Of a stretch of 64,000 nucleotides of DNA, positions 26,218 through 38,242 are shown in pieces. The position numbers were made by a program, and so were the translations under genes. Source of the stretch: Lucifuga dentata (lineage: Eukaryota > Chordata > Actinopteri > Ophidiiformes > Bythitidae); the NCBI GenBank assembly GCA_014773175.1, contig VXCM01001412.1, positions 28,501-92,500 on the forward strand, read 5' to 3'. How positions within the stretch are numbered: position 1 is the stretch's first letter; every line of letters begins with the position of its first letter. A model generated the notes under the pieces. It had not been told where the DNA came from. It did no database searches and was given only the letters and a program-made list of their open reading frames with translations.

Positions 26218-29200
26218 GGGCAATTTTCTAAATTCTGGGGAAGGACCCAATTCACATAATCTGAGAGTTTTGGGACTGTGGGAGGAAACTGGAGCACCCG
26301 AAGGAAACCTATGACAAGGAAAACATACAAACTCAACATAAAAAATGTGCCAGTGGATTTTAACCCAGGACCTTCATGCTGAGAGGCAAAAGAAAAAGAA
26401 AAAAGACAAAGGAAAAAAAGATGAGAAATATTTGCTAAAGCTATTGAACAAACAAAAAAGGTTGATAGCAAAATAAGAGTATTTTAATTAATTAATTCCA
26501 TGTCCACAATCCTTTGCAGTCATAATTTCTTACCTCTATAATGCCATTTATGTCACATTTAATACATGATTTTCTGAGACCTCTACATCATCAACATGAT
26601 TAGTTATTGGCCAAAATGCCTATTATATCATATCTTAAAAAAAAAAAAAAAAGTTCCAGTTTTAATCCTGTTGAGTCAAATAAATGTCTGATTTATCAAA
26701 TGTGATACCAAAAAAATTAATAAATAAATAAAAATAAAAATCATATATGCAAAAGCATTTTTCAGTTTTTTTTTTTTTTTTTTTTTTTTTTNAAAAAAAA
26801 AAAAAAAAAAAAAGAATTTCCAGATAATTATTTTATTTCATGGTTCAGGCTTTACAGGTTGTGCAGTTTGTTGAATGCAGAACACATCAAGGTCAAAGAT
26901 GAACAAAAGCAGGCCTTTCAGCTCTGCAAGAGAAAATATTTTTGTTGGATGAGCTACTGTGAAGTCTAAATGAAATACAGTCACAGAATAAATGTGAGGT
27001 ACTCCAGGACCTTGACCTTACTCCATTTGTATCTTCAGCTCCAAGCTTTTGGTTTCTGCCATGTTGTGTCACATCAGGGGTTACTGTGTGTCTGTGTGTC
27101 GTTGTGGAAAGGAAAGCTAAATTGGCCAATATGCTGGTTTGAAGCTGCACCGTTTAACAGCCGTTGTTCTGTTCACCCACATGCTCCAGTAAATATTCAG
27201 CTGTCAACATCAGAGTCTGAAAAGCCCGTTTCTTCTGTACACTTTCTAAATACAGCATGCAGTAAACACTTCCTGTAACTGTAAAAAAAAAAATGCTCAA
27301 TATATACTACATCAATGATAATTCTTTTTTCATTGTTCAATGTCTTCTACAAGATAAAATTTGTGTGGCTTGCATATAATATTTGCTTTAATAAATATTA
27401 TATATAAGTACAGTAGACCTAATATTGCACCTTTGATGTTTACAGCAACAAATCAGGCATTATGGCTACTACTGCTGGGTAAGTTTTTTTGTTTAATCCC
27501 ATTTTATTTGCAAGTATTTTACATAGAGAAATTAAAACACACATAAAACATAACAAAAGAGCCAAACAGCAAACAACAATGGGCCCTTAAATTTTTAAGC
27601 ACGATTTCCACATATAACCAGATCTATTTAGTACTGTACCTTGTTGCACTGTAACGGTCTGTTGAATATTTTTGTCATATCAAGCACCAGACATAACAAC
27701 TGCATAATACAGATTTTTTCAAGTTTTACTAACAACCTCTTACAAGTTTACAGTAATAAGAGACCACAATAAAATTACAATATCCAGTATGTGCCAGTTA
27801 TTTACAGATAATACAGATTTAGAATGCTTAGCAAGGCATATACAGGTGCATGTAGACTTAAACCATACAGTGTAGTGAAAACAGAGAAAATCTGTGTGTA
27901 TTCTGGCTGTTTTCAAGAGTGCCAGGACTTAGTTGCACATTTACACATTTACTGATAATGATCATTTGCACTTAACACAATGCACAGCAGCAATACTGAG
28001 ACATGCACTTGCCACAGGAAAACTGTGTCCAAAGAGGAAAAGTGACACTTAGGACTTGCAAAGTTATTTTCATGGAAAACCTGCATCTCATTCAGCATCA
28101 TGCATACAACTGCATGTTTCTAGAATCTTTTGCTGCATACAATACAATTTTGTCTAATTCAATGGAAATTTGTTTTGACCACACAGTTTACAAATGTAAA
28201 ACATTGAAAAACAAGTAAATAAATGAAATATTAATGGCATCACTTAAAATAAAAACCATTAATGCTATTACCTAAAACACAAATCTACATATAACAGAAT
28301 GTTGAACATGACACAGAACTTGAATCTGTACTGTATCACTCAGTATTCATAACTCGTGTCACTATTGTATTTGGTGGACACTAATAGATGTGAGTACTTC
28401 ACTGCTGTTGCTTCAATAGTAGGAAACAGGAAAAAACTCAGTCGTGATAAACCTGGAGCTCTGCATTGCCCCAAGATAAAATAAACCTTGTAATTTGTAT
28501 TTGTAGATTTTCACTCCATAATAGTGTTACTAACCCTCTGCATGGACTGTTTCTGTATATGAGATGTACAGTTGCTGCACAGTAACTGGATTACTAGAAA
28601 TGACTTCTGGGCTCAAGCCAAAGAGACAGACAACAATTTTCAAACTGTTTGCTCTACATGGAGTTGTGTGTTTCATCAGAGGAAAGTGGCTGAGCTCGTT
28701 TTTGTTTCAGAGGGCATGTTTGGCTCTCAGCTGAATATTCTCATACAAACATTCCATTTCTTTATGGCCTGATGTGTTCTGAAGGGCTCAGAGTGATCAC
28801 ATGTGGCTTTCCACTCATGATAGCCAGCATCTCCTGAATGTCTGCAAGGAATGTACAACCCTTGGTTATCTTTCTGAAACTAAATGCATCACCATGGTGT
28901 TACATTGTTTAATGAAGGTTTAGCAAATTAATCCATGGTTATAGGACTGAGTTTACTTGTTTGCTCTGGGTTTTAAAGATATATCAAATAGTAGACAACA
29001 CTGCCTCTGGCAAGCAATCCTGTTAGTTTCAAAGCTTAAGCAAGAAACACTCAATCTCTCTGACAATCAGACATGTGCTCTACATAAAGTTTGGGGGGGG
29101 GAAAAAAGGGAGGTGAACACTTGTAGGGAAGTACTGAAGGCAGAAGGAATGCTTATATGTTCATGTGGATGTGCACATACTGTAAGGACTGATAGCCAAG

Positions 29201-30819
29201 CAAAGGTTTACAGAGATTTGATTATAGAATGCATTTGTGGGGCTTTGGACAAGTGCTTTTCTTTAAATATTACATTTCAGACTTTAAGAAAAGATACAGA
29301 TCTGATTCTAAACTTTTCCAGCTCCACTATCTAAAATGTGCTTCAAATATCATCAAGTTTACAGTCAGTGGATTTTTTTTAGAGATTACTTTGTGGTCAA
29401 TGGAAGAGGAAAGGGTGTGGAAGGAGACTCAAACCATAAACACCAGACTTAGCATTGGAAGAGCCAGAGGGCTGCAGAGGCCAAATGGCAGCATTTGTAA
29501 GAGCAGTAGATGAGGAAAATGGGGGCAACGGGGTCTGCTTTCAGACTTGGTCAGAGATAAAACACATATGGCAGCCAAACGCTTCATTACTGCTCTCAGA
29601 GGCTAACTGGGCACCAAGAAAGGAAGACAATCAGATATTAAAATAATAAAATATTAGATTCTTAATCCAGGATCAACAGGCACTGAAAGATGCAGCCCTT
29701 TCTGGTGTACTAGAAGAGTAAAAGTATGTTAATTCAGCCTAGATATTTCCATATGTCCTGCCTATGCTACCAAGTGCTGAATTCCATCTGTGGGTCAGTC
29801 CTGTGGGTCAGACACGAAATGCTTCAGTTAAACAGCACATCTGAAACTGATTCTGCCTTTGAGTATGTATTTTAAAAAACAAGAAATTTTCATTGAGAAA
29901 TGGTCCTTTTAAAATATGTTTAGGCAATGCAAGATGTGTTTCTGCAATACTAACTTTCAAAACATTTTTTTAATTGAGTTAAAGCTGCATTAAGTGGTTT
30001 GTAACCAATAGTGGGCAGAACTTAATCACTCAAAGAAATACAGCTTAAATAGAAGTAGACTAGAAGAAATATTACTGTTAACTTATCAACTTGTTATGGC
30101 TTATGTGTTAGGAGCCTACCTATACAAGCAGCAGACACAGAGCAACATGAGCACACCATGGGGTGGGGGCTTCTGCCCACCCAATGCCTGTAAGTCCAAG
30201 TCTAATTGGACCCTTGAATTTTTAAGCAGGATTTGCACATATAACTATGTATTTTTAGTACAATTTGGCACATATTTCTGAAACCCACAGCTGTTCTTAT
30301 ATCTCCCACTTTACCAAGAAACAATGCTTTCTTTGTGACAGATGTAATATTTTGGAAAGTTTTGCCTACTAAAATCACATTCTACAATAAAGCTCCACAA
30401 AAAAAAAAAAAAAAAAAAAAAACCAATACAAACACAGCTGTATGTCAACTCATCACTTTGCAGGATTATTGCCAATACCTCTAATGCTTCCTCTCACTTC
30501 TTCTCTGTCTAATTTCTCTCACTTCTTGTGTCTGGGCCCGCCTCTCCTTTCCTTCCTGTGAACCAAGAGCCAATATAAAATGCTGCTGTTACTCTTTCTC
30601 AAAAGCCAAACTCTGTGTAAGTATGTGGCAAGGAGGCCAGCTCCTTCTAAAATGAACCAAACATGACCACCTCCCCAATATGTTACTAAAGTCTCAAAAT
30701 CAGAGATACAACCATATTAATATAACTGTTTTTCACTCTTAGTGTCAATCAAATGGAAGGGAAAGACATTTTGACTGTTTCACATGTTTTCTATGTGACA
30801 GCTGCAGAAGCTTTTGGAA
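26218..30819. other. intergenic, no gene seen
   Basis: Apart from the repeat at 26.25-26.40 kb and a poly-T/N/poly-A join near 26792, no gene is recognisable. A block of about 65 bp is present twice (27579-27645 and 30207-30270), pointing to an uncharacterised dispersed repeat. Confidence 0.5.
26250..26400 (-). repeat. fragment of a dispersed vertebrate repeat
   Basis: GGACTGTGGGAGGAAACTGG, then GGAAACCTATG, AACATACAAACTC and AACCCAGGACCTTCATGCTG form a recognisable series shared by a very common teleost interspersed repeat (the familiar 'accggagaaaaccc...gaacatgcaaactcc...' unit). The copy is degenerate and uncoding. Family assignment is from memory, not a search. Confidence 0.5.
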
Positions 30820-31400
30820 TTAAAGGAGCATAATAGTGATTTTGCACATTTGAGTCCAGTAAATACAATCCGCATATATGCTGCATTACTGCCAGCCATT
30901 TTTCAAAATATTCTACTAGACATGTTAGATTTATTTTTCTTAACTTCCAGACTGCTGTTGGTTTCAGTTCATTCCAGTACACTATTAAAATCAACTTGTA
31001 GAGACTTGAAATGTACTTGAGATACGTAATTCATCACAGCAAAACAAACGTTGTTCTTATTTTTTGTCAAAGTTATTTAATTTAACTGGTCTAACAGTTG
31101 AATGGAAAAAAATGTATATCTCCACCAGGAAATATAGTCCCAGAAGAAGATAGCTTTTACCAAGAAATTAAAAACAGACCATGCCTTCTACATTTGGGCG
31201 TACGTGTTTGCAGGCAAAACACTGGATTTTAAGGTGCGTTTCTCACTTGAACATTTGATTTTGAAAAATTATGGGATTTGGCAAAATAACAGGGAACCCA
31301 AAATATGGTTTTCTGTTTTTGAAAATGGTTGGCAGTAACATAATGTGTATGCAGTATTTATTGGGCTTAAATTTGCAAAACCACTGGCATGGTCTGACAA
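30820..31400 (+). mobile_element. TTAA-flanked palindromic element, copy D (full-length, old)
   Basis: It begins TTAAAGGAGCATAATAGTG and ends with ACTGGCATGGTCTGAC, diverged versions of the copy A termini, in the same orientation as copy A. Intermediate landmarks are in the right order: TTGGTTTCAGTTCATTCCAG, ATTAAAATCAACTTGTAGAG, TATATCTCCACCAGGAAATA, TTTTAAGGTGCGTTTCTCAC and TTGGCAGTAACATAATGTG. It keeps the central segment that copy A lacks, so it gives the best idea of the full element (about 580 bp). Confidence 0.7.
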
Positions 31401-33020
31401 TAAGTCACTTTTCCATAATTTTCCTATCAGTTTCCACACACTTGAAGTTATTTACGTTAATATTTGGATCACAATCTAAATCATTTCACTTTTGCCATAA
31501 TCTCAAATTATTTTAAGATAGATATTTTTGAACAACTCAAAGTAATGTCCGCTATTAGTCTCTGACCTTTGCAGTGTAGAAGACATTTAGAGAGCTGGAA
31601 TTTAAAAAACGCCAGCAAAGCACACCGACAGCAGACTGATGAACAGCATTATTACAACGTTCTGGATCATCCTGGATAACTGATACCTCAGAGTTTATTT
31701 CCAGCAGAGCTCTAAACAGCAAAAATAAATGTATGAAATTGAATCTACTCACATTGATCCATGTGCATGAAAACTGAGTCGGATCAGAACTGAAAGAAAA
31801 TGTTGAAGAAGAATGCTTTAACCTCCAGAGCAAAAGCAGACTAACTATAACTATAATTTGGAAATGCAGTACTTTCAAGGTTCATTTCAGAGGGGAATAT
31901 TATACCTTGTACTCCTTTTCTACTCCTTTTATAGTTACAAAAGAGAAAATAAAGCAAAAAACAGATCATGTGTTCTCATGTGCTCTCATCAGTGTTCTCA
32001 ATGAGAAATGATGTATCTATAAAATGTCAGCTTCTGAGGAATGATGAAAAAAGTCTGGTTTCAGCTTAACTGCTGATGATGCATGTTCGATATTATTTAA
32101 AGCATTTTACAAAGACAAAGATTTTTAGAGAATTTCCTCAATTGGTAGAGGAGCATGTAATCTTTCAAATGATGTAAATCATGTTTGTCAAACTGTTAGA
32201 ACCAAGTACCACCTGTGAGCAAACCAAAAATCTAAGAATCGCCTCACCAACAAGCCACAAACTGTAACCTCATGCTTGTATTTGTGCTGTATTGAAACTA
32301 AGTACAGTATTTTACAGTATGAGTGTGTAAGTTACTGACACCTGTTGTAGAATGGAATAACAATGTGCATACAGGAGGAGTTGGGCTATTCTAACCAGGG
32401 TAAAAAAAAAAAAAAAAAAAACTTAATTAAAGAGAATACTGATTAAGCTTTAAAGATATTTCTTAATGAAACCCATTTTATTTGGGAAGAGTTTGCCACT
32501 ATAATAGAATTTCCATAGATTTTAAATACCACCAGAAGCACTTCAAATACCAATAATTGTACACATAAAACAGTTTGAGAACCACATTTGATTTGATAAT
32601 GGCTCGGACTCAGCTGTACTGGACCATCTCCTGCAATATTGCTTAGTGCTTACACTTAATACATCAATAAATTAACTCCTTTATATTATATAGTTGTACA
32701 TTTTATAGCTGATACCTACCTCACAATATAAATGCAGGTACTTTCATTTGCAATGGAGTATTTTTACATGGTGGCATTTTTTACTGCATTTGATTTCTTC
32801 TCCCACAGCAGAAAGATCAAAAAACATGTATTAACATATAAAACAGTTTGTGGCACATCTGCACAGTGTGAAGATCAAATAGGTCTGTTCTTGGAAACGC
32901 AGGTGACACGCACGAAGTGAGTAAAGGCATTAAAGTGTACTTAATGATGTAAACACGGTGAAGCCGCAGAAGCTGCAGGAGACGCACACTTGAGTCACGG
33001 AGCGCACAGTGACGCCCACG
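31401..33020. other. intergenic upstream of ptger1
   Basis: No gene is seen. The last 100 bases become relatively GC- and CpG-rich (ACGCACACTTGAGTCACGGA, GACGCCCACG), consistent with the proximal promoter of the following receptor gene. TGAGTCACG contains an AP-1-like TGAGTCA. Confidence 0.45.
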
Positions 33021-33030
33021 GAGAAAGACG

Positions 33031-33066
33031 CACTATAAATACGTGATGCGGTACTTTAATTTCAGC
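33031..33066 (+). promoter_or_regulatory. ptger1: candidate TATA promoter of ptger1
   Basis: CTATAAATAC at about 33033-33042 is a good TATA box; a start about 28-32 bases downstream falls near TTTCAGCG (about 33059-33066), an initiator-like context. It precedes a leader exon ending in a strong GTGAGT donor at 33364. This is inferred from spacing only; no transcript evidence is available. Confidence 0.45.
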
Positions 33067-33363
33067 GAAGATCCTTTACAACCCTCATAACCACCGTGAG
33101 AGTCAGAGCAGACACATCCAGCTATGGAAAATACTGAACAAAACTGCATCCATGCCTTATTAGTCCTTCAGCAGTGGACTTGATCAGAGGGAAACATGAT
33201 TGTTGGTAGTAAGAAAAAGACATTTCTTCATCTTGTGTTGGAAAACTTCGCTTGAAATTGTTTGATAGACCCTCCATTTGGATTATCTGTGGATTTCTGT
33301 TAGAGAAGCAGCACTACCTTTTGATATTCAACCGACTGATAAGGATCACTGGATTATGAATCG
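33064..33363 (+). other. ptger1: ptger1 non-coding leader exon (5' UTR)
   Basis: The exon ends ATGAATCG followed by the donor GTGAGTCC at 33364. In the frame of the receptor a TAA occurs 21 bases before the donor with no ATG after it, so the exon cannot supply the receptor start. Mammalian EP1 genes also have a non-coding first exon. The 5' boundary is placed from the TATA box and is approximate. Confidence 0.5.
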
Positions 33364-33932
33364 GTGAGTCCTTTATAAAAAACAATTATCGGTGTATAAA
33401 GCTAATCATGTAACCAACAAAGCAGAATCAGTTATTCAAGACGAGGTTATGATACCATGAACTGGAACATGTAGTATAATACATATTATATTTTAAGCTT
33501 GTGATCACATTAATCCTTTTGGAAACCTAAAAAATGTACAAACTGATGGAAAATGTCAAATTCAGGATAAGAGGACTTTCTCTATTTGATGTTTAGATAT
33601 AGAAAACGGCATAGTTCTCTAACTCTTAAGTATTTCAGAAATGTTTCTGCGAGGCATCTGACTACACTGTAAATGCTGTTAGGTCCCTTCAGACTAGAGG
33701 AGTGTTTCATAAAGAAATTTCTCCTTTCACTTGAAGTTTTAAATCTTATAAACAAGATATATCCCTGCTCTATTATACATTGTATTGTTTGCTCTTAGTT
33801 GCTGGGAGGTGACCTGTGTTTGACCTCCCAGCAGAAAAAAGGGAGCTTTTAGCAAATAATTTAACGTTTGTGAATTGTTGAGAACAAACATCAATAAGCT
33901 GTAAAAACCCTTTTACTCTGTATGGTAATGCC

Positions 33933-33982
<50 letters not shown>

Positions 33983-34081
33983 GTGTTATAACAGTAGCAT
34001 CCATGATGCAAACATGTTTAATCTGCCTCCTCTTCCTCTCACAGCCTCCCTATGGAGCCCCTAACCTTGAGAGTTCAGTGA
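33356..34081 (+). promoter_or_regulatory. uORF spanning the leader splice junction, stop overlaps the ptger1 start codon
   Basis: After splicing 33363 to 34045, an ATG at 33356 opens a 14-codon frame (MNRLPMEPLTLRVQ) that ends TGA at 34079-34081. The final A of the stop is the first base of the receptor ATG at 34081, giving TGATG. A second in-frame ATG lies at 34052. Such stop/start overlap is compatible with termination-reinitiation control; whether it acts here is inference. Confidence 0.5.
33934..33982. repeat. (TTA)n microsatellite before ptger1 exon 2
   Basis: About 16 TTA units end some 60 bases before the 3' splice site at 34044. Translated, they make the poly-Leu run of a spurious upstream extension of the ptger1 reading frame. 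Confidence 0.95.
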
Positions 34082-35899
34082 TGTTAGCTTTGAGCCGGTA
34101 CAACTCCTCTTTTCTCTTCCCACCTCCCCCTAATGACAGCCTTGAGAAAATGGAGGTGGTTATGAAAGAGCTGTCACAGCAGGGGAACTTCACCTTTGAC
34201 CAACCCACCTCCAGTGGTCCCATCTCTGCCATGTTGTCAATGACCCTGGGCATCATCTCCAACATCGTTGCCCTCTTCATCCTGGCCAATGCCTACTCCC
34301 TCCAGCGCCGGCGCTCCAAGGCCACATTCCTTCTCTTTGCCAGTTCACTTGTGGTCACAGATTTCATAGGTCATGTGATCCCTGGAGCCCTGGTGCTCCG
34401 GCTCTACCTCTCTGGAGGCGTCCCTCCTGAGGAATATGACTCTGCTGATGCCATGTGCCAGTTCCTGGGAGGCAGCATGGTGTTTTTTGGCCTGTGCCCT
34501 CTCTTCCTGGGTTGTGCCATGGCTGCTGAGCGCTGCCTGGGTGTTACTAAACCGCTACTGCACTCATCCCTGGTCACCACCACCCGGACTAAAATCTCCC
34601 TCTCTGTCATCTGGCTCTCAGCTCTCTGCGTGGCCATGCTGCCATGCCTGCAGCTGGGCTCGTACATCTATCAATACCCAGGGACTTGGTGTTTCATTAA
34701 AGTGCTGGAGGACACAGAGGAGGTAGATGTGGTATTTGTGATGCTGTTCTCTGGACTTGGTCTGGCCTCACTGGCTGTGGCGTTGGTGTGCAACACCATC
34801 AGTGGACTGACCTTGGTGCTGGCTCGGCTCAGGCGGCAGTCCTGCTCTCATCACTCAGCAAAGTCTCATGACATTGAGATGGTGGCACAGCTGGTGGGCA
34901 TCATGGTCACTTCCTGTATATGCTGGAGCCCTCTGCTGGTGAGTAGGGGAATAAAACGGAAAAACATCAAAGAAATTGCTGAACATTTTAAAGAATAATT
35001 TGGCGTTTTAGACAAACTCAGCATGTATTTTTTTCTTAAAAGTTATGAGCAATCAGAAAATTTGGATTTAGCTTGTCATGTTAATGACTGGTTTATTATT
35101 TAATTTTTAATTTAAAAAAAAAACAGTCATTTATTTTTTTATTAGAGGGGGTCTCTTAAAGGAAGGACATGTATAAATTCTGCAATACCCAATAAATCCT
35201 AAGTCAGTTTTCATCAGGTAGATATACAGTATCATGTCTGTTTTACTGACACTGGAATGTTTGAGGTCTTTCCAGGAGGAGCCACCTGATGCAAGTGTAA
35301 TTTGCAAATTAACAAAGAAATTAAAAGCTTCATGGTCATTTAAAATTATTTATTACGTCAAGGTATGTCAAAAAAGTTTGGACCTGCATTTGTGCTATAA
35401 CTCTTGTAATTGTACTGATCCATATGTGTGTGAAAATATCTGATTTTAATGAAAACTTTAAATATTAAATATTAGTTCATTTGTATCATAAGGGATGCCA
35501 GAAAAAAGATGGACATTTCAGCTTTATTAGACTAGTGTTTTGGGTCAAATAAAAAACTAGTGATCAAATCACATTTTGTTCATCACACAATAACTGTAAC
35601 TACATGTTGTGTCATGTCTGCAGATCTTTGGCTTGATGTCAGTAATCCACTCCTACACAGACTCCATTGGGGATGAGCTGTCCAAGTATAAAACCCTGAT
35701 GGTGATGGGTGTGAGGCTGGCCTCATGGAACCAGATCTTGGACCCCTGGGTCTATATCTTGCTCCGCCGCACAGTCCTCCGGAAGATCTACCTCATTGCT
35801 AAGTGTCAGAAAGACCTGAAGGGCAGTGTGTTACGGCGCTGGGAGCCCACCTCCTTTCACAGCTCAGAGAAAAAAGGCAGTCAACCAAATCTGAGCTGA
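34081..35899 (+). CDS. ptger1: ptger1, prostaglandin E2 receptor EP1
   Basis: Two coding exons, 34081-34938 (286 codons, phase 0) and 35624-35899 (91 codons plus TGA), give a 377-residue seven-transmembrane receptor. Visible features: N-glycosylation sequons at N8, N18 and N36; TM1 about 50-70; ERC (150-152) in place of DRY at the end of TM3, typical of prostanoid receptors; the prostanoid ECL2 motif YPGTWCFI with C204, probably paired with C126; and the TM7 signature [19 protein letters not shown], whose R317 is the conserved prostanoid carboxylate-binding arginine. The intron in TM6 after CWSPLL is where prostanoid receptor genes are split. TM7 and the ending WEPTSFHSS agree best with EP1 rather than FP or TP. 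EP1 couples PGE2 to Gq/calcium signalling at the plasma membrane. The start is the first ATG in the exon 2 frame, with G at -3. The third intracellular loop is much shorter than in human EP1. Confidence 0.9.
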
Positions 35900-36080
35900 G
35901 AAGAAGACTGGGATAACATGCTGGGCTATACTTGTCACCAGAGCTTATGAAGAACTTGAGGTGTTAACCCTCGAAAAGAGAGATCCAGGATCTGGACTGA
36001 TCCTTTTTTTTAAATTTTTTTTTTAAATATATTTTCTAAATGTCATACTTTAATAAAGTGTTGTGGGCTTCTTATACTCC
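35900..36080 (+). terminator. ptger1: ptger1 3' UTR and poly(A) signal
   Basis: AATAAA at 36052-36057 is followed by GTGTTGTGGGCTTCTT, a GT/T-rich downstream element. This predicts a short 3' UTR of about 180 bases. Confidence 0.6.
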
Positions 36081-37940
36081 ATTAAAGGGTAATGACAAGT
36101 TTATTTTTTTATGTTATAAGTGGAAGCTAGCTCATGTGATTTGCACAAAATATCAGTATTTTATGCTTTCTACTGTTTACTTACAATAAGTGAACAGACC
36201 TCATTCATTCAGAATCATCTATCTTAATAACAAAGGTCAGTGATGTAAGCTGCAGTATGTGACCACAGTGCTAAACATGTCCTGTTATTTCTCAACTCCT
36301 CCCTCACCAGCCAGCTTACTGTCAGATTCTCATGTTATTTAATTTAGCCATCAAAGTAAAGCAAAATCATTTTGGAAATTCACTTTTTAGTCCAGTAAGT
36401 GATTCATTTATGTCCACATGTGCTTTGAAAATAGAAAGCTGCACACTGACTTACTCTTACACAGAGTAATGCACAAAGATTAAAGTGTAATATAACCATT
36501 AGAGGGAGTCCCAGAGTAAACGCAGAGAGTACTACATTTATTTAGCTAGTATATTTCATTAAGGGATGTTAATTTTTGTTACTGTGGAGTTTATATCTAT
36601 TGGTTGACTTATGTGAACAGCCAAAAATAGGTAAGCAGTGTTGTGCTTGTAATGACAGAAAAGATGTTTTACCATAAGCTTATACAGTGCTTTATGTGAG
36701 GTAATGTAAAGTTTCTAAGTTAATACTTGAATTATTCCCTCACTTCACTGAGGACATGTAAAGAACTTTGAATTGAATGTAAATAAAATAATGAATGTGA
36801 TACATAATGTTGATGGTAATTGTTTGCATGCAGTGTTTCTGAGTAATGGTGTTCCTTAAATGATGCAGACAGGCCTGTATTAAGAAAGTGAATGTTTGAC
36901 CAGTAAATAAACTGTAAATAAATGTATAATATGCAATGTTGTCATTTTACATACAGACATTAGCATAGCATACTGTCCTGATAATATTAAAACACTGTCA
37001 GTGTAGCTATAATTATTCTTGATAGCTCCTCTGTATGTATGTCTTAATTTGACTCCTATTTTTACTGTGATTGCTATATGCAGCAATCACAGTCATGTTG
37101 TCTTGCATATTTCTTATTACTTCTATCGTTTTTTTTTTTGNTTTTTTTTTTTTTTTTTGCTCATCCATGCCCCAAATACTTTTAATGCCACACATACTGT
37201 CCATACATCAATTTGTGCATAATTTCATGCTGTATTATGCTTTTTCATAATATCAGCATCATTTTACATACTTAAAGGGATATTTCAAAAAATCTCATTT
37301 TTAAAAACACCGTTTGTCCTGTATCTCCTCCTACATACTTTATCCTACCAAGACAAGTCATGTGTCAATCCATGCAGAATACTTTATAGAATTCCCAACC
37401 TCTTGTGTTATTGATATCTGCTGTACTTTATGACTTATTGATAATTTGAGAAATCCCATAGATAACCATTGTGTTTATGGTTCAAGAACTACTAAAGTTA
37501 AAAACTTCATTCAGCTTCTAAAATGTGTGTCATATTGGTCACTGATTAAAGTACAAAAGTTCATTATGAAAAACTGTATTGTTTACAAAATTTAATGAGT
37601 CATAAATATTAATGATTGTGTGTTGCGTCCCATTGACTAATGCATTTTATAGCTGAGATGCTGTGTACAGTAGAAATTCCATTTAAATTGTTATGCGCTT
37701 ATTATTGCACTCTTATTGACTGTACAAAATCTCATTAAGATAACATGGATGGTTTATGAATGATTATTAATTATAGATAACATTATTTTTAAAAAAGCCC
37801 ATTGACTGTAATGTATTTTATTTATACCTTACATGCTGTGTACAAAAGAAACTCCATTAAAACTGTTAAATGCAACATAAAGCAGCCAAACTTAGCAAAC
37901 ATGTTCATCATCTTATCCACCATTAAGAAAACAAAATTCC
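36081..37940. other. intergenic, no gene seen
   Basis: AT-rich DNA with a poly-T join and N near 37141. No supported coding exon. Confidence 0.5.
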
Positions 37941-37944
37941 CAGG

Positions 37945-38242
37945 TGAGAATACTGGTATTTCCAAGGTGTATTCCGAAGCTGTACTCCCAAGCGGTATTC
38001 CCAAGTGGTATTCCCAAGCAGTATTCCCAAACAGGAATTCCAGTATTCCCAAGCAGTATTCACAAGTGGGAATACTGGTATTCCTGACTGGTATTCCTGA
38101 GTGGTATTCCTGAGCGGTATTCCCAAGCAGGAATTCTAGTATTCCCAAGTGGTATTCCTAAATGGTAATACTGGTATTCTCAAGCGGGAATGCCCAAGTG
38201 GTATTCCCAAGTGGTGTTCCCAAGCGGGAATACCAGCATTTG
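37945..38242. repeat. minisatellite, about 14-15 bp unit (GTATTCCCAAGCG type)
   Basis: About 20 variant copies of GTATTCCCAAGYGG, with interspersed GGAATACTGGTATTC variants that are the same unit inverted. The pattern TATTCCCAAG recurs through the whole span. Reading frames across it show Pro-Ser-Gly-Ile-Pro style repeats and are not genes. The array abuts palindromic element copy E. Confidence 0.85.

Noticed and set aside
26760..26815. Perfect poly-T/poly-A palindrome around an N
   Set aside because: Homopolymer joins of opposite base around an assembly N; not evidence of a biological inverted repeat.
28957..29334. 125-codon plus-strand frame in the gene-poor region
   Set aside because: No domain or splice context was found; no similarity that I recognise.
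33922..34080. In-frame upstream extension of ptger1 with a poly-leucine start
   Set aside because: It is translation of the (TTA)n intronic microsatellite through the 3' splice site CTCACAG at 34044; leader exon splicing removes it.
37945..38242. Repeated units that could suggest a CRISPR array or a repeat protein
   Set aside because: Units of 14-15 bp vary, occur in both orientations, have no unique spacers and sit in a fish genome, so this is a minisatellite.
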